The position numbers and the translations under genes are program-made. Below are positions 42,643 to 51,381 of a stretch of DNA of 64,000 bases, one piece after another. The stretch is from Halovulum marinum (GTDB lineage: Bacteria; Pseudomonadota; Alphaproteobacteria; Rhodobacterales; Rhodobacteraceae), in the NCBI RefSeq assembly GCF_009697225.1, contig NZ_WIND01000003.1, positions 62,001 through 126,000 of the forward strand, in the 5' to 3' direction. Every line of letters starts with the position of its first letter. Position 1 is the stretch's first letter. The notes beneath the pieces were generated by a model that was not told the origin of the DNA, did not search any database, and saw only the letters and a program-made list of their open reading frames with translations.

Positions 42643-44103
42643 ATGCCGCTTTTGACCATCGCCACCTTCTTGCCGATCCTTGCCGGACTCGCGCTCATGG
42701 TCCTGCCGGACCGCTCGGCCCGGATCGCGCATCGCGTCTCCATCGGGGCGACCGGGGCCGTCTTTCTGATCACGCTGGCGATCTGGGCGCGCGGCATCAG
42801 CCCCGACGGCTTTGCGCAGGTCGAGGAGATCGCCTGGATCCGCGCCATCGGCGCGGCCTACCGACTTGGCCTTGACGGGCTGAGCCTGCCACTGGTGCTG
42901 CTGACCTCGGTGCTGTTCCTGCTCTCGGCGATCTATTCGGCCCGCATCGGCGAGCGCGCGGCGTCCTACGTCGTGCTGATGCTGATGCTGGAGACCGCCG
43001 CGCTGGGCACCTTCATGGCGCTGGACGGGCTTCTGTTCTACGTCTTTTTCGAGGTCTCGCTGGTGGGCATGTACTTCATGATCGCCGGCTGGGGCTACGA
43101 GGACCGGCAACGCGCCGCGCTGATGTTTTTCCTGTATACGCTGCTGGGGTCGCTGCCACTGTTGCTGGCCATCATCGGGCTTTACCTCGGCTCGGGCACC
43201 TTCGACATGCGCGCCTGGATCGACGCGCCACCGCTGACGGGCATCGCCGCCATGCTGGCGCTGATCGCCATGCTGTTCACCTTTGCGGTCAAGATCCCGG
43301 CCTTTCCGGTGCATACCTGGCTGCCGGCGGCGCATGTGCAGGCGCCGACGGCGGGCAGCGTGATCCTTGCCGGCGTGATGCTGAAATTCGGCACCTACGG
43401 GCTGGTGCGCTTCGCCTACCTGATGACACCCGAGGCCTTTGCGCGGGCCGGTCAGGTGATCCTGGCCTTCGGGGTGGTCAGCGCGCTTTACGGCGCCTTC
43501 GCGGCGCTGGCGCAGACGGATCTGAAGAAGATGATCGCATACACGTCCGTCAACCACATGGGCTATGTGGTGATGGGCGTCGCCGTGGCGGCGCTGGCGA
43601 GTGACCCGCGCACGCGCACAATCGGGCTCGACGGTGCGACCCTGCAGATGGTCAGCCACGGGCTTGTCACCGGTGCGCTGTTCTTCCTCGTCGGCATGTT
43701 GCAGGACCGCGCGCACAGTCGCGGCATGGCCGATTTCGGCGGGCTTCTGGGCCGGGTTCCGTGGCTGGGATGGGCCTTCGTCCTGTCGGCCTTCGCCTCG
43801 CTGGGGCTGCCGGGGCTGGCGCATTTTCCGGCCGAGTTCCAGATCTTCCTCGCCACCCTCAACGGCATGCCCTGGGGCATCGTCGCGATCCTGGCCATCG
43901 TGGTGACTGCGGCGCTGTATCTGCGGGCCATCGCGGCGGTGTTTCTGGGCGAGGCGAACCCGAAATGGGCCGACATGCCCGACCTTGACCGACGCGAGAA
44001 GCTGGTCGTGGTGCCGCTGCTGATCCTGACAGTGCTGGTGGGCATCGCGCCGGGCTGGCTGATCGACATGATCCATACCACCATGACGCGCATTGGCGGC
44101 TGA
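42643..44103 (+). CDS. NuoM-like antiporter subunit
   Basis: A 486-residue antiporter-type subunit. Key sites are kept: FYVFFEVSLVGMYFMIAGWG (buried Glu), FAVKIPAFPVHTWLPAAHVQ (Lys) with APTAGSVILAGVMLK, and DLKKMIAYTSVNHMGYV. About 14 hydrophobic segments are visible, as in NuoM. The next gene starts within its stop codon (one base shared). Confidence 0.92.
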   Translation: MPLLTIATFLPILAGLALMVLPDRSARIAHRVSIGATGAVFLITLAIWARGISPDGFAQVEEIAWIRAIGAAYRLGLDGLSLPLVLLTSVLFLLSAIYSARIGERAASYVVLMLMLETAALGTFMALDGLLFYVFFEVSLVGMYFMIAGWGYEDRQRAALMFFLYTLLGSLPLLLAIIGLYLGSGTFDMRAWIDAPPLTGIAAMLALIAMLFTFAVKIPAFPVHTWLPAAHVQAPTAGSVILAGVMLKFGTYGLVRFAYLMTPEAFARAGQVILAFGVVSALYGAFAALAQTDLKKMIAYTSVNHMGYVVMGVAVAALASDPRTRTIGLDGATLQMVSHGLVTGALFFLVGMLQDRAHSRGMADFGGLLGRVPWLGWAFVLSAFASLGLPGLAHFPAEFQIFLATLNGMPWGIVAILAIVVTAALYLRAIAAVFLGEANPKWADMPDLDRREKLVVVPLLILTVLVGIAPGWLIDMIHTTMTRIGG

Positions 44104-45458
44104 TGGGACGCGACCTCGCCCTTCTTGGTCCGGAACTGCTGCTGGCCGGGGCCGCGATGCTGATGATCGTGGCCGAAATGGCCCGCGCGGCGCGGCTGGT
44201 GCTCGCGATCGGACTGACGGCGCTTGCCCTGTCGACGGCGCTGACGTTGCCCATGCTCGACGCCGAGACGAGCGTGTTTGGCGGCACCTACCGGATCGAC
44301 GCCATCGCCGGATGGGCCAAGCTGATCCTGCTGCCGGGAACGGCGCTGGCACTGCTGATGGCACGGGCCGAGATCGCCGGGCGCGACCGCGAAGGCAGCG
44401 TCTATGCGCTGATCGTGCTGGTGACGCTGGGCGCGCTGATGCTGTCGGGCGCGGGCGACATGATGGTTCTGGTCATCGGCGTGGTGCTGACGGGGCTGGG
44501 ATCCTTCGCGCTGGTGGCCTACCCGCGCGACGATGCCGCCACCGAGGCGGGGATGAAATACCTGGTGTTCGGCTCGGTCACCGGATCGGTGATGATCTAC
44601 GGGCTGACCTTCTGGTTCGGCGGCGCCGGCTCGACACTGTTTTCGGAACTGGGCCAGCTTCGGGGGCAGACGCTTGTCCTGATCGCCGGGCTGATCGCGG
44701 TGATCGCAGGCCTTGGCTACAAGGCGGCGCTGGTGCCGTTCCATTTCTGGGCGCCCGATGCCTATGACGGCGCGCCGGTCTCGGTCGCGGCCTATCTTTC
44801 GGTGATCACCAAGGCCGCGGCCTTCTTCGCCTTCGCGCAGGTGCTGCGCGACCTGCCGCGCGAGGCGGGGTGGCCCGTCGCGCTTGCGCTGATCTCGGCG
44901 GCGACGATGACCTACGGCTATCTCGCGGCGCTGGTGCAGACCAACCTCGTCCGGCTGATCGCCTATTCCTCGGTGGCGCAGTCGGGATACCTGCTCATGG
45001 GCGTCGTCGCCCTGGGCGTCAGCCCGATCGCGGTTCCGGCGATCCTGATCTTCGCGGCGGCCTATGTGGCAATGAATCTCGGCGCGTTTGCCGTGATCAT
45101 GGTGGCCGGCCGGTCGCTCGCCGATCTTGAAGGTATCGGCCGGTCGCGCCCCTGGTTCGGGGTCGCGATGGTGGTGTTTCTTCTGTCGCTTACCGGTATT
45201 CCGCCGCTTTTCGGCTTTGTCGGCAAGGTCTACCTGTTCATGGCCGCGGTCGAGGCGGGGTTCCTGTGGCTGGCGGTCATCGGCATCCTGAACTCGGTCC
45301 TCGCGCTCGGGGTCTATCTGCGCATGGTGGTGCCGATGTACCGCACAGCCGAGGCGGGCGCGCCGGACCCGGCCGGGCTGCCGCTTGCCACGGTCATCGC
45401 CGCGACCGCGGGGGCGACACTGGGCCTTGGCGTGCTGGCGGGCATGTTTCTGCCCTGA
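44103..45458 (+). CDS. NuoN-like antiporter subunit
   Basis: A 451-residue antiporter-type subunit and the last gene of the cluster. It has the NuoN hallmarks TEAGMKYLVFGSVTGSVMIYG, GYKAALVPFHFWAPDAYDGAP and NLVRLIAYSSVAQSGYLLMG, with the lysines of the half-channels present. ESVMI-like differences from canonical NuoN are minor. No nuoE, F, G, I or C follows: the next gene is an unrelated LacI regulator on the opposite strand. Confidence 0.9.
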   Translation: MGRDLALLGPELLLAGAAMLMIVAEMARAARLVLAIGLTALALSTALTLPMLDAETSVFGGTYRIDAIAGWAKLILLPGTALALLMARAEIAGRDREGSVYALIVLVTLGALMLSGAGDMMVLVIGVVLTGLGSFALVAYPRDDAATEAGMKYLVFGSVTGSVMIYGLTFWFGGAGSTLFSELGQLRGQTLVLIAGLIAVIAGLGYKAALVPFHFWAPDAYDGAPVSVAAYLSVITKAAAFFAFAQVLRDLPREAGWPVALALISAATMTYGYLAALVQTNLVRLIAYSSVAQSGYLLMGVVALGVSPIAVPAILIFAAAYVAMNLGAFAVIMVAGRSLADLEGIGRSRPWFGVAMVVFLLSLTGIPPLFGFVGKVYLFMAAVEAGFLWLAVIGILNSVLALGVYLRMVVPMYRTAEAGAPDPAGLPLATVIAATAGATLGLGVLAGMFLP

Positions 45459-45572
45459 TGCCGAATTCGGCTGATCGATCGCGGTCAAGGACGTTGTTCC
45501 GCACCATCGGCTTGTGGCTGTCATGCCGCCATGCTCGACGTCCTTCTGAAGCGCGAAAGTGCAAACATGCCT

Positions 45573-46580
45573 TCAGGCGGTCGCGCGGCGTATCAGGCGG
45601 AACCCCAGATCGACGATCTGGGGTGCGGTATGATCACGGGGATGCAACAGGATCTCGGCGGTGCGGCGGCCGATCTCGGCGCCCGGGAAAGCCACCGTGG
45701 TCAGGTCGAGCGCGGCCTCGGAAGCGACTTCGAGCCCGCCGAACCCCGCCACCGCCAGCCCGTCCGGCACCGACAGGCCCGTGCGGCGGGCTTCGCACAG
45801 CGCGCCGACCGCCACCGGATCGCTGACGCAGATCACCGCGTCCAGATCCGGCCAGCGCACGCGCGCTTCGCGCAGGGCCCGCGCGCCGAACTCGGCGTTC
45901 GGAAGATCGCCGGCGCCCCGCGACACCGGCCGCGGCGCGCCCAGCCCCGCCGCCTCCAGCGCGGCGGCGTAGCCCTCGGCCCGGCGCCGGCCCCGGCTGT
46001 CGTTTGGCCGGTCGCCGCCCAGGAAGGCGATCGCTCGGCGCCCGGATCCGATCAGGTACTCGGTCAGCGCGTGCCCAGCCGCGCGGTTCGAGAACCCCAC
46101 CACATGACCGACCGGATCGTCCGGCATCTGCCAGATCTCGACGACCGGCACCCGGGACGCGGCGAGCATCCGGCGCACGTCCGCGGTGTGCGCGGTGCTG
46201 GTCAGCACCAGCCCGTCCGGGCGCCGTCCCAGCAACGTGCGCACCGCCTCCTCCTCGAGCGCGGGGTCGTAGTCGGTGCTGGTCAGCAGCAGCTCGTGCC
46301 CGGCGCCGCGCAGGCGCTGCGACAGACCGTCGATGGTCGACGCGAAGACGGAATCGCCAAGGGTCGAGACCAGCGCGCCGATCACGCCGCTGCGCATGGA
46401 CGACAGCGCGCCGGCGGTCCTGTCCGGCACATAGCCCAGTTCGCGGATCGCGGCCTGCACCCGGCGCCGGGTCTCGGGCGCAACCTTGTCCGGCGTACGG
46501 ATGACGCGGGAAACGGTGATCTTTCCCACCTCTGCGCGGGCGGCCACCTCGCCCATCGTCACCCATCTGTGCCTGCTCAC
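45573..46580 (-). CDS. LacI-family transcriptional regulator
   Basis: About 335 residues. The helix-turn-helix and hinge read VTMGEVAARAEVGKITVSRV and RRVQAAIRELGYVPDRTAGAL, followed by a periplasmic-binding-protein-like sugar domain (GALVSTLGDSVFASTIDGL, DAVICVSDPVAVGAL, VAGFGGLEVA). It probably represses the divergent dioxygenase-like gene and itself through the two palindromes between them. The start is the GTG at 46,580, which gives the usual N-terminal length; the longer frame runs through the operators. The ligand is unknown. Confidence 0.88.
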   Translation of the reverse strand: MSRHRWVTMGEVAARAEVGKITVSRVIRTPDKVAPETRRRVQAAIRELGYVPDRTAGALSSMRSGVIGALVSTLGDSVFASTIDGLSQRLRGAGHELLLTSTDYDPALEEEAVRTLLGRRPDGLVLTSTAHTADVRRMLAASRVPVVEIWQMPDDPVGHVVGFSNRAAGHALTEYLIGSGRRAIAFLGGDRPNDSRGRRRAEGYAAALEAAGLGAPRPVSRGAGDLPNAEFGARALREARVRWPDLDAVICVSDPVAVGALCEARRTGLSVPDGLAVAGFGGLEVASEAALDLTTVAFPGAEIGRRTAEILLHPRDHTAPQIVDLGFRLIRRATA

Positions 46581-46643
46581 CTGCGCGACCCCGCCCGCCA
46601 AACCCTGGGCGCGAGAATACGTTTGACCCGAAGCCGAGGCAAA

Positions 46644-46657
46644 TGGTATCGATACCA
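46644..46657. promoter_or_regulatory. LacI-type operator 1
   Basis: TGGTATCGATACCA is a perfect 14-base palindrome with the central CG typical of LacI-family operators. It lies 64 bases before the regulator GTG and 46 bases before the dioxygenase ATG. Confidence 0.85.
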
Positions 46658-46667
46658 CAATGCGGCA

Positions 46668-46681
46668 TGGTATCGATACCA
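46668..46681. promoter_or_regulatory. LacI-type operator 2
   Basis: A second, identical TGGTATCGATACCA, centre-to-centre 24 bases from the first and 22 bases before the dioxygenase ATG. Two copies about two helix turns apart suggest cooperative binding by the adjacent regulator and control of both divergent genes. Confidence 0.85.
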
Positions 46682-46702
46682 TAAGCAACCAGGGAGGATC
46701 AG

Positions 46703-47599
46703 ATGCTCACGACCGATCAGATCGAATTCTATACCACGCAGGGCTACCTGCTGGTCGAGGATGTGCTGACGCCCGCGGAACTGGGCAAGATGCAGGATAT
46801 CGCTCGCGATCTGATCGACAGGTCGCGCCAGGTGACGACAAGCGATGACGTCTACGATCTGGACGAGGGGCATTCCCCCGAGCAGCCCAAGCTGACCCGC
46901 ATCAAGCTGCCCCACAAGCAACACCCCTATTTCTGGAACGTGCTGAAAAACTCGCGCATCACCGAGGTCATGCGCCAGCTTCTGGGCGCGAACGTGTTGC
47001 TGCAGACATCGAAGCTGAACACCAAGGCACCCGGCGGGGGGGCGGCGGTGGAATGGCACCAGGACTGGGCGTTCTATCCGCACACCAACGACGACATGCT
47101 GGCCTTCGGCGTGATGCTCGAGGACGTGACGCCGGAAAACGGCCCGCTGCAGGTGATCCCGGGCTCGCACAGGGGGCCGATCCTCAGCCACAACAATGCC
47201 GACGGCATCTTCTGCGGCGCGGTCGATCCCGACGATCCGGAATTCCACCTCGACCGCGCCGTGACCATCACCGGGCGCGCCGGCAGCATGTCCGTCCACC
47301 ACGCGCGCACGCTGCACGGCTCGGCGCCCAACGTGTCTGACCGCGCGCGGCTGATGCTGTTCTACGAATGCTGCGCCGCCGATGCCTGGCCGCTGATGGG
47401 TGGCTCGGCCTATCTGCAACGGCTGCCGCAGGCCGAACAGTGGCAGGACTTGCTGGACCGGGTGGTGATCGGCGAGCCGGTGCTGCAGCCCCGGCTGGAA
47501 CAGGTGCCCGTCCGGCTGCCGATGCCCCCCGCCCCGGATGTCAGCTCGATCTTCCAGCTTCAGAAAAGCGCCGGCGCCAAGTCCGCCTTCGCCCGCTGA
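46703..47599 (+). CDS. Phytanoyl-CoA dioxygenase family protein
   Basis: A 298-residue non-haem iron, 2-oxoglutarate-dependent oxygenase. The iron triad is His119 and Asp121 in VEWHQDWAFYPH and a distal His in SVHHARTLHGSAPN (His205 by spacing); RARLMLFYECC would bind 2-oxoglutarate. MLEDVTPENGPLQVIPGSHRGP (in parts) is the family phrase. Members hydroxylate acyl-CoA, ectoine or other small molecules. GGAGG lies six bases before the ATG. Divergent control by a LacI-type regulator suggests a sugar or polyol-related substrate. Confidence 0.88.
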   Translation: MLTTDQIEFYTTQGYLLVEDVLTPAELGKMQDIARDLIDRSRQVTTSDDVYDLDEGHSPEQPKLTRIKLPHKQHPYFWNVLKNSRITEVMRQLLGANVLLQTSKLNTKAPGGGAAVEWHQDWAFYPHTNDDMLAFGVMLEDVTPENGPLQVIPGSHRGPILSHNNADGIFCGAVDPDDPEFHLDRAVTITGRAGSMSVHHARTLHGSAPNVSDRARLMLFYECCAADAWPLMGGSAYLQRLPQAEQWQDLLDRVVIGEPVLQPRLEQVPVRLPMPPAPDVSSIFQLQKSAGAKSAFAR

Positions 47600-47606
47600 C
47601 CTCCCG

Positions 47607-47630
47607 CCCCGGCCTGCCGGCGCGCCGGGG
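47607..47630. terminator. Hairpin between convergent genes
   Basis: CCCCGGC pairs with GCCGGGG across a ten-base GC-rich loop, eight bases after the dioxygenase stop and 22 bases before the end of the convergent LysR gene. No T-run; a weak bidirectional end is possible. Confidence 0.4.
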
Positions 47631-47651
47631 CATCACGCGACGCGCCGACGC

Positions 47652-48629
47652 TCAACCCGGTACCGCCGTGACGGAATCCGCGCACAGATCGATCGACATG
47701 GCGTCGATGATCCGGTTTCTGAGCCAGGCATGCGCGGCATCGGCATCGTGGCGGCGGTGCCAGTAGAGCATCACGTCGAGGCGCGGCGGCTCGATCGGCG
47801 GGCGGTAGATGGCAAGGCCGAGCAGCGGCGCGACCCGGTTGGCGAAATGGACCGGCAGGCTGCCCAGGATCCCCGCCTCGGCCACCGCCAGCGCCACCGC
47901 GTGGAAGTGCGGCACCGTCAGCGCCACGCGCCGACGCAGCCCCTGCGCCGCGAGAGCGCGGTCGATGGTCCCGGTGCGGCCGCCGTCCATCGACATCAGC
48001 ACCTGCGGCAACTCGCAGAACAGCGCGGCCGGCAGGCGCGCGCCCGGCGGCACACCAGCGCGGGCGATGGCCGCGTCGTCTGCCCGCGCCACCGTGACGA
48101 TGAAAGATTCGTACAGCACATGGCCGCGGACCCAGTCGGGCGTCTCGATCCGCGAATCCACCGCCATGTCGACGGTTCCATCCGAGAGTAGCGGCGCCAC
48201 CGAAGCGCTGGGATGGTCGAGCATCTGCAGGGTGATGCCCGGCGCGGTCCGGCAGATGGCATCGGCAAGCGGCGGCATCAGCAGCGTCGAGAAGTAATCC
48301 GACCCGAGAATGCGGAAGACATGGGTGGCTGTCGCCGGATCGAAGCCGGCGACGGTCGCCAGAGCGTCCTCGATCTGCCGCAGCGCCGTCCGGATCGGGT
48401 CGGCGAGTTGCTGCGCACGGGCGGTCGGCACCATGCGGTTGCCCTCGCGCACGAACAGCGCATCGCCGGTGATGTGGCGCAACCGGCCGATCGCCGCGCT
48501 GACCGCGGGCTGGCTCAGCCCGATCCGGTCGCCCGCGCGCGTGGTGTTGAGTTCGAGCATCATCGCGTCGAACACCCGCAGCAGGTTGAGATCCACCGCC
48601 GCCCAATTCACCAGCCGGATACCCTCCAT
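47652..48629 (-). CDS. LysR-family transcriptional regulator
   Basis: About 325 residues. The N-terminal winged helix reads VDLNLLRVFDAMMLELNTTR with the recognition helix in GLSQPAVSAAIGRLRHITGDALFVREGNRMVPT (given in parts), followed by the two-lobed effector domain. The layout is NodD/LeuO-like (RVFDAM, TxRAGxRxGLSQ). The ATG of MEGIRLVNWAAVDLN is chosen; upstream in-frame codons lack family similarity. It is divergent from the secreted unknown at 48,802, which it may regulate. Confidence 0.88.
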   Translation of the reverse strand: MEGIRLVNWAAVDLNLLRVFDAMMLELNTTRAGDRIGLSQPAVSAAIGRLRHITGDALFVREGNRMVPTARAQQLADPIRTALRQIEDALATVAGFDPATATHVFRILGSDYFSTLLMPPLADAICRTAPGITLQMLDHPSASVAPLLSDGTVDMAVDSRIETPDWVRGHVLYESFIVTVARADDAAIARAGVPPGARLPAALFCELPQVLMSMDGGRTGTIDRALAAQGLRRRVALTVPHFHAVALAVAEAGILGSLPVHFANRVAPLLGLAIYRPPIEPPRLDVMLYWHRRHDADAAHAWLRNRIIDAMSIDLCADSVTAVPG

Positions 48630-48801
48630 ACGGTCATTCGATTTCCGCGAGTCGCCCCGCGAGTATAGATCCATCGCATTCCCGGAGCAGCAAAACCCGG
48701 GAGCCAGCAGCGACATCGAGAGCTGCCGGTCCGGCGGCGGAAAGCCCGTCCCGGACGCTGCCCGACGCTGCTGTCCCACATTCGGTATCAGAGGTAAGAC
48801 G

Positions 48802-49428
48802 ATGACTTGCAAGAAGAAGATCCTCGCAGCCGCGGCGCTGCTGGCCACCGCCGGCACAGCGCACGCCCTGCAGCCCGGCGCCGGCGAACCGACGCTGGCC
48901 GAGGTCCGCGCGGCGACGGCGCGGTTCATGGACGTGGAGGCCGCGCTTGCCGACGGCTATGTCAGCGACCCGTCGAACCATTGCGAGACCGCCGCTTCGA
49001 CCGGCCGGCCCGCGGCGGACGGCGCGATGGGTATCCACTTTTTCCGGCCCGACCTGCTTGGCATTTCGGGGCCGCCGGACCCGCGCGTGGACGGCACCGG
49101 TACGCATACCGACTTCCTCACGCCCGCGGTGCTGATCTACGAGCCCCAGGCCGACGGCTCGCTGGACCTGGTCGCGGTCGAGAACCTGGTGTTCAAGGCC
49201 GCCTGGGAGGCGGCGGGAAATGCCGAGCCGCCGCGCTTTCACGGGGTGCCCTACGACCTGATGGAGGACGATCCGGCCACCGAGGTCGACGAGGCCCACA
49301 CGTTCGAGCCGCATTACGACCTCCATGTCTGGCTGCACCGCGACAATCCCGGCGGCATGTTCGCGCAGTTCAATCCGGCGGTGACATGCACGGACCATTC
49401 CGGCGGGCAGGACGCCCACGGAAACTGA
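48802..49428 (+). CDS. Secreted protein of unknown function
   Basis: A 208-residue exported protein (signal MTCKKKILAAAALLATAGTAHA, cleaved near residue 22). The middle follows a pattern seen in a widespread but uncharacterised family of secreted proteins: GAMGIHFFRPDLL, then PAVLIYEPQADGSLDLVAVENLVF, then PHYDLHVWLHRDNPGGMFAQFNP (in parts). Several His and Asp residues could bind metal. It is divergent from the LysR gene and 55 bases upstream of a flavoprotein gene, so an operon is likely. Function unknown. Confidence 0.7.
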   Translation: MTCKKKILAAAALLATAGTAHALQPGAGEPTLAEVRAATARFMDVEAALADGYVSDPSNHCETAASTGRPAADGAMGIHFFRPDLLGISGPPDPRVDGTGTHTDFLTPAVLIYEPQADGSLDLVAVENLVFKAAWEAAGNAEPPRFHGVPYDLMEDDPATEVDEAHTFEPHYDLHVWLHRDNPGGMFAQFNPAVTCTDHSGGQDAHGN

Positions 49429-49483
49429 CCGCCGCCACCGCCCGCCGGTGGGCGGTGGCAATTCCGGAACAAGGATACACCCA

Positions 49484-50668
49484 ATGTACGACGTCGCCAT
49501 CGTCGGCGCGCGCTGCGCCGGCTCGGCCCTGGCCCTGATGCTTGCGCGTGCCGGGGCAAAGGTTCTCGTCATCGACCGCACGACATTCCCGAGCGACACG
49601 ATGTCGGGGCACTATATCCAGCCAGCCGGCATTTCATGCCTCCGCCGGCTGGGGCTGATCGAGAGTCTCGCCGCGCTGGGCTATCCGCCGCAGGAGACCA
49701 TTTCGGTCGACTTCGGCCGGACCGTCGTGGCCGGCCGCCCGGCGCCGATGCCGGACGGGACCGCTGTCGCCTACGCGCCGCGCCGGCACCGGTTCGACCC
49801 GATGCTGGCCGACGCCGCCGTGGCGGCGGGGGCCGAGCTTCGGGAAGCGACGAGCTTCGTCGAGCCGCTGCTGCGCGACGGCCGGGTGATCGGCCTGCGC
49901 ACGTCCGCCGGCGGGCGCACAAACGATGTTCACGCCCGCCTGGTCGTCGGTGCCGACGGCAAGCGTTCCCGCGTCGCGCGGACGGTCGGCGCCGAAAGCT
50001 ACGAGACGGCTCCGGCGCGAACCTGCGCCTACTACACATATTGGGAAGGCGCCGCCGTCGCCTCGGCCCGGCTTCTGGTCCGAGACGGGCTGTTCGCCGT
50101 GGCGGTGCCCTGTGGCGAAGGGCGGACCTTCCTTGCGCTGCAGTGGCCGCGCCACCGTTTTGCCGAGGTGCGCCGGGACATCGACGCCGCCACCCGAACC
50201 GCGGTCGCCGGCATCCCCTGGCTCGCGGCGCGGTTCGGCGCCGGCCGTCCGGCCGAGCGCTACATCGGCACCGGCGATCTAGACAGCTTCCTCAGGACGG
50301 CATCGGGTCCGGGCTGGGCGCTGGTCGGCGACGCCGGCCACCACAAGGATCCGATCACCGCGCAGGGCATGACCGACGCGCTGCTCGACGCGGAACTTCT
50401 GGCGGCCGCGGTGCTCGCGGGCTTGGGCGGCGGCCGCGATCTGGACGCGGCGCTGCGCGACTATGTCCAGGCGCGGGACCGGCGCGCGCTTCCGATGCAC
50501 CGGGTCACGGCCGATCTGGCAAGGCTGGTTCCGCCACCCCCGGCAGCGCAGGAGGAGATGGCCGCGATGGCCGGGGATCCAATTGCCGCCGGGCGTTTCC
50601 TGGGGGTGATGGCTGGCAGCGTCGCGCCCGAGGAAATCTTCGGCCCCGCGGCGGAAAGGGCTGCGTGA
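49484..50668 (+). CDS. FAD-dependent oxidoreductase (aromatic hydroxylase/GGR-like)
   Basis: A 394-residue flavoprotein of the PHBH/geranylgeranyl-reductase fold. The FAD dinucleotide motif is YDVAIVGARCAGSALALMLA, with the second FAD motif VGDAGHHKDPITAQGMTDAL (in parts; the GD motif). An arginine-rich segment VVGADGKRSRVARTVGA contains the family DG motif. Members act as monooxygenases or reductases on aromatic or isoprenoid substrates. Start ATG is 55 bases after the secreted-protein gene, probably the same transcript. Confidence 0.82.
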   Translation: MYDVAIVGARCAGSALALMLARAGAKVLVIDRTTFPSDTMSGHYIQPAGISCLRRLGLIESLAALGYPPQETISVDFGRTVVAGRPAPMPDGTAVAYAPRRHRFDPMLADAAVAAGAELREATSFVEPLLRDGRVIGLRTSAGGRTNDVHARLVVGADGKRSRVARTVGAESYETAPARTCAYYTYWEGAAVASARLLVRDGLFAVAVPCGEGRTFLALQWPRHRFAEVRRDIDAATRTAVAGIPWLAARFGAGRPAERYIGTGDLDSFLRTASGPGWALVGDAGHHKDPITAQGMTDALLDAELLAAAVLAGLGGGRDLDAALRDYVQARDRRALPMHRVTADLARLVPPPPAAQEEMAAMAGDPIAAGRFLGVMAGSVAPEEIFGPAAERAA

Positions 50669-50692
50669 CAGGCCCCGGGAAGGGTCCGTTCA

Positions 50693-50720
50693 CCGGCGCC
50701 GTCGCTTGAGACGGCGCCGG
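50693..50720. terminator. Strong hairpin between flavoprotein gene and ecf sigma gene
   Basis: CCGGCGCCGTC pairs perfectly with GACGGCGCCGG (11 pairs) across a GCTTGA loop, between the convergent stops at 50,668 and 50,760. No T-run. A bidirectional transcription end is the simplest reading. Confidence 0.55.
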
Positions 50721-50759
50721 GAGCCATCGGTCCATTCGCCAACTTGCTCCCGCACCGCC

Positions 50760-51296
50760 TTACCGGCAGGCGGAGATCCAGGTGACGCCGTCGGGATTTG
50801 CGGTGCCGGGCCCGACGTGCTTGCCGGTCTCCAGATCCTCGACCACCATCGCCCGGGCGCGGTTCACGCGGCTTTTCACCGTGCCCATCGCCACGCCGCA
50901 GATCTCGGCCGCGGACTCGTAGCTTTCGCCCAGCATCACCACCAGCACCAGAACCTCGCGATAATGCACCGGCAGGCGGGCCACGGCGTCGAGCAGCTCG
51001 TTGCCACGGACGTGCCATTCCTGCGTCGGCGGAACCGAGATCGTTCCCGAAACGCAATCCTGGGCGCCGGTCCTCATCCGCGAGGTGCGGCTGACCTGGT
51101 TGAAGAAGGTGTTGCGCATGATGGTCAGCAGCCAGCCGCGCAGATTGGTGCCGGGTTTGAAATGGTCGACCTTCGCGATCGCCTTGAGCAACGTGTCCTG
51201 GACGAGGTCATCTACGTCCTGACCGGTTCTGGTGAGTACCCAGGCGTAGCCCCGTAGCGCCGGCATCAGTTCGATGATTTCGTCTTCAACTCTCAT
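50760..51296 (-). CDS. ECF sigma factor, EcfG-like (general stress response)
   Basis: A 178-residue ECF sigma factor. Region 2 reads [27 protein letters not shown] (in parts) with the -10 contact stretch [21 protein letters not shown]; region 4 has [20 protein letters not shown] and [23 protein letters not shown]. This is the pattern of EcfG (ECF15), the alphaproteobacterial general stress sigma factor controlled by NepR and PhyR. A perfect EcfG-type promoter lies 44-69 bases upstream (51,340-51,365), so the gene is probably autoregulated. The NepR-like gene is 12 kb away; PhyR is not in the window. Confidence 0.85.
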   Translation of the reverse strand: MRVEDEIIELMPALRGYAWVLTRTGQDVDDLVQDTLLKAIAKVDHFKPGTNLRGWLLTIMRNTFFNQVSRTSRMRTGAQDCVSGTISVPPTQEWHVRGNELLDAVARLPVHYREVLVLVVMLGESYESAAEICGVAMGTVKSRVNRARAMVVEDLETGKHVGPGTANPDGVTWISACR

Positions 51297-51339
51297 CTGC
51301 GCGGATCCCCCGCCGGCTCGCCCGGTTCGCTTCCGCATC

Positions 51340-51365
51340 AACGCGTGGCCACGGCCGGATGTTCC
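51340..51365 (-). promoter_or_regulatory. EcfG-type promoter of the ecf sigma gene
   Basis: On the minus strand GGAAC, a 17-base spacer and CGTT are read in order, an exact match to the EcfG promoter pattern GGAAC-N16/17-CGTT. The -10 element ends 43 bases before the sigma ATG. It implies that the sigma factor drives its own gene. Confidence 0.7.
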
Positions 51366-51381
51366 GGCTCGGCGGCGCGCA

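Noticed and set aside
45603-45623. Inverted repeat CCCCAGAT...ATCTGGGG
   Set aside because: It lies inside the LacI coding sequence (APQIVDLGF) and has a five-base loop, so it is more simply explained by codon choice.
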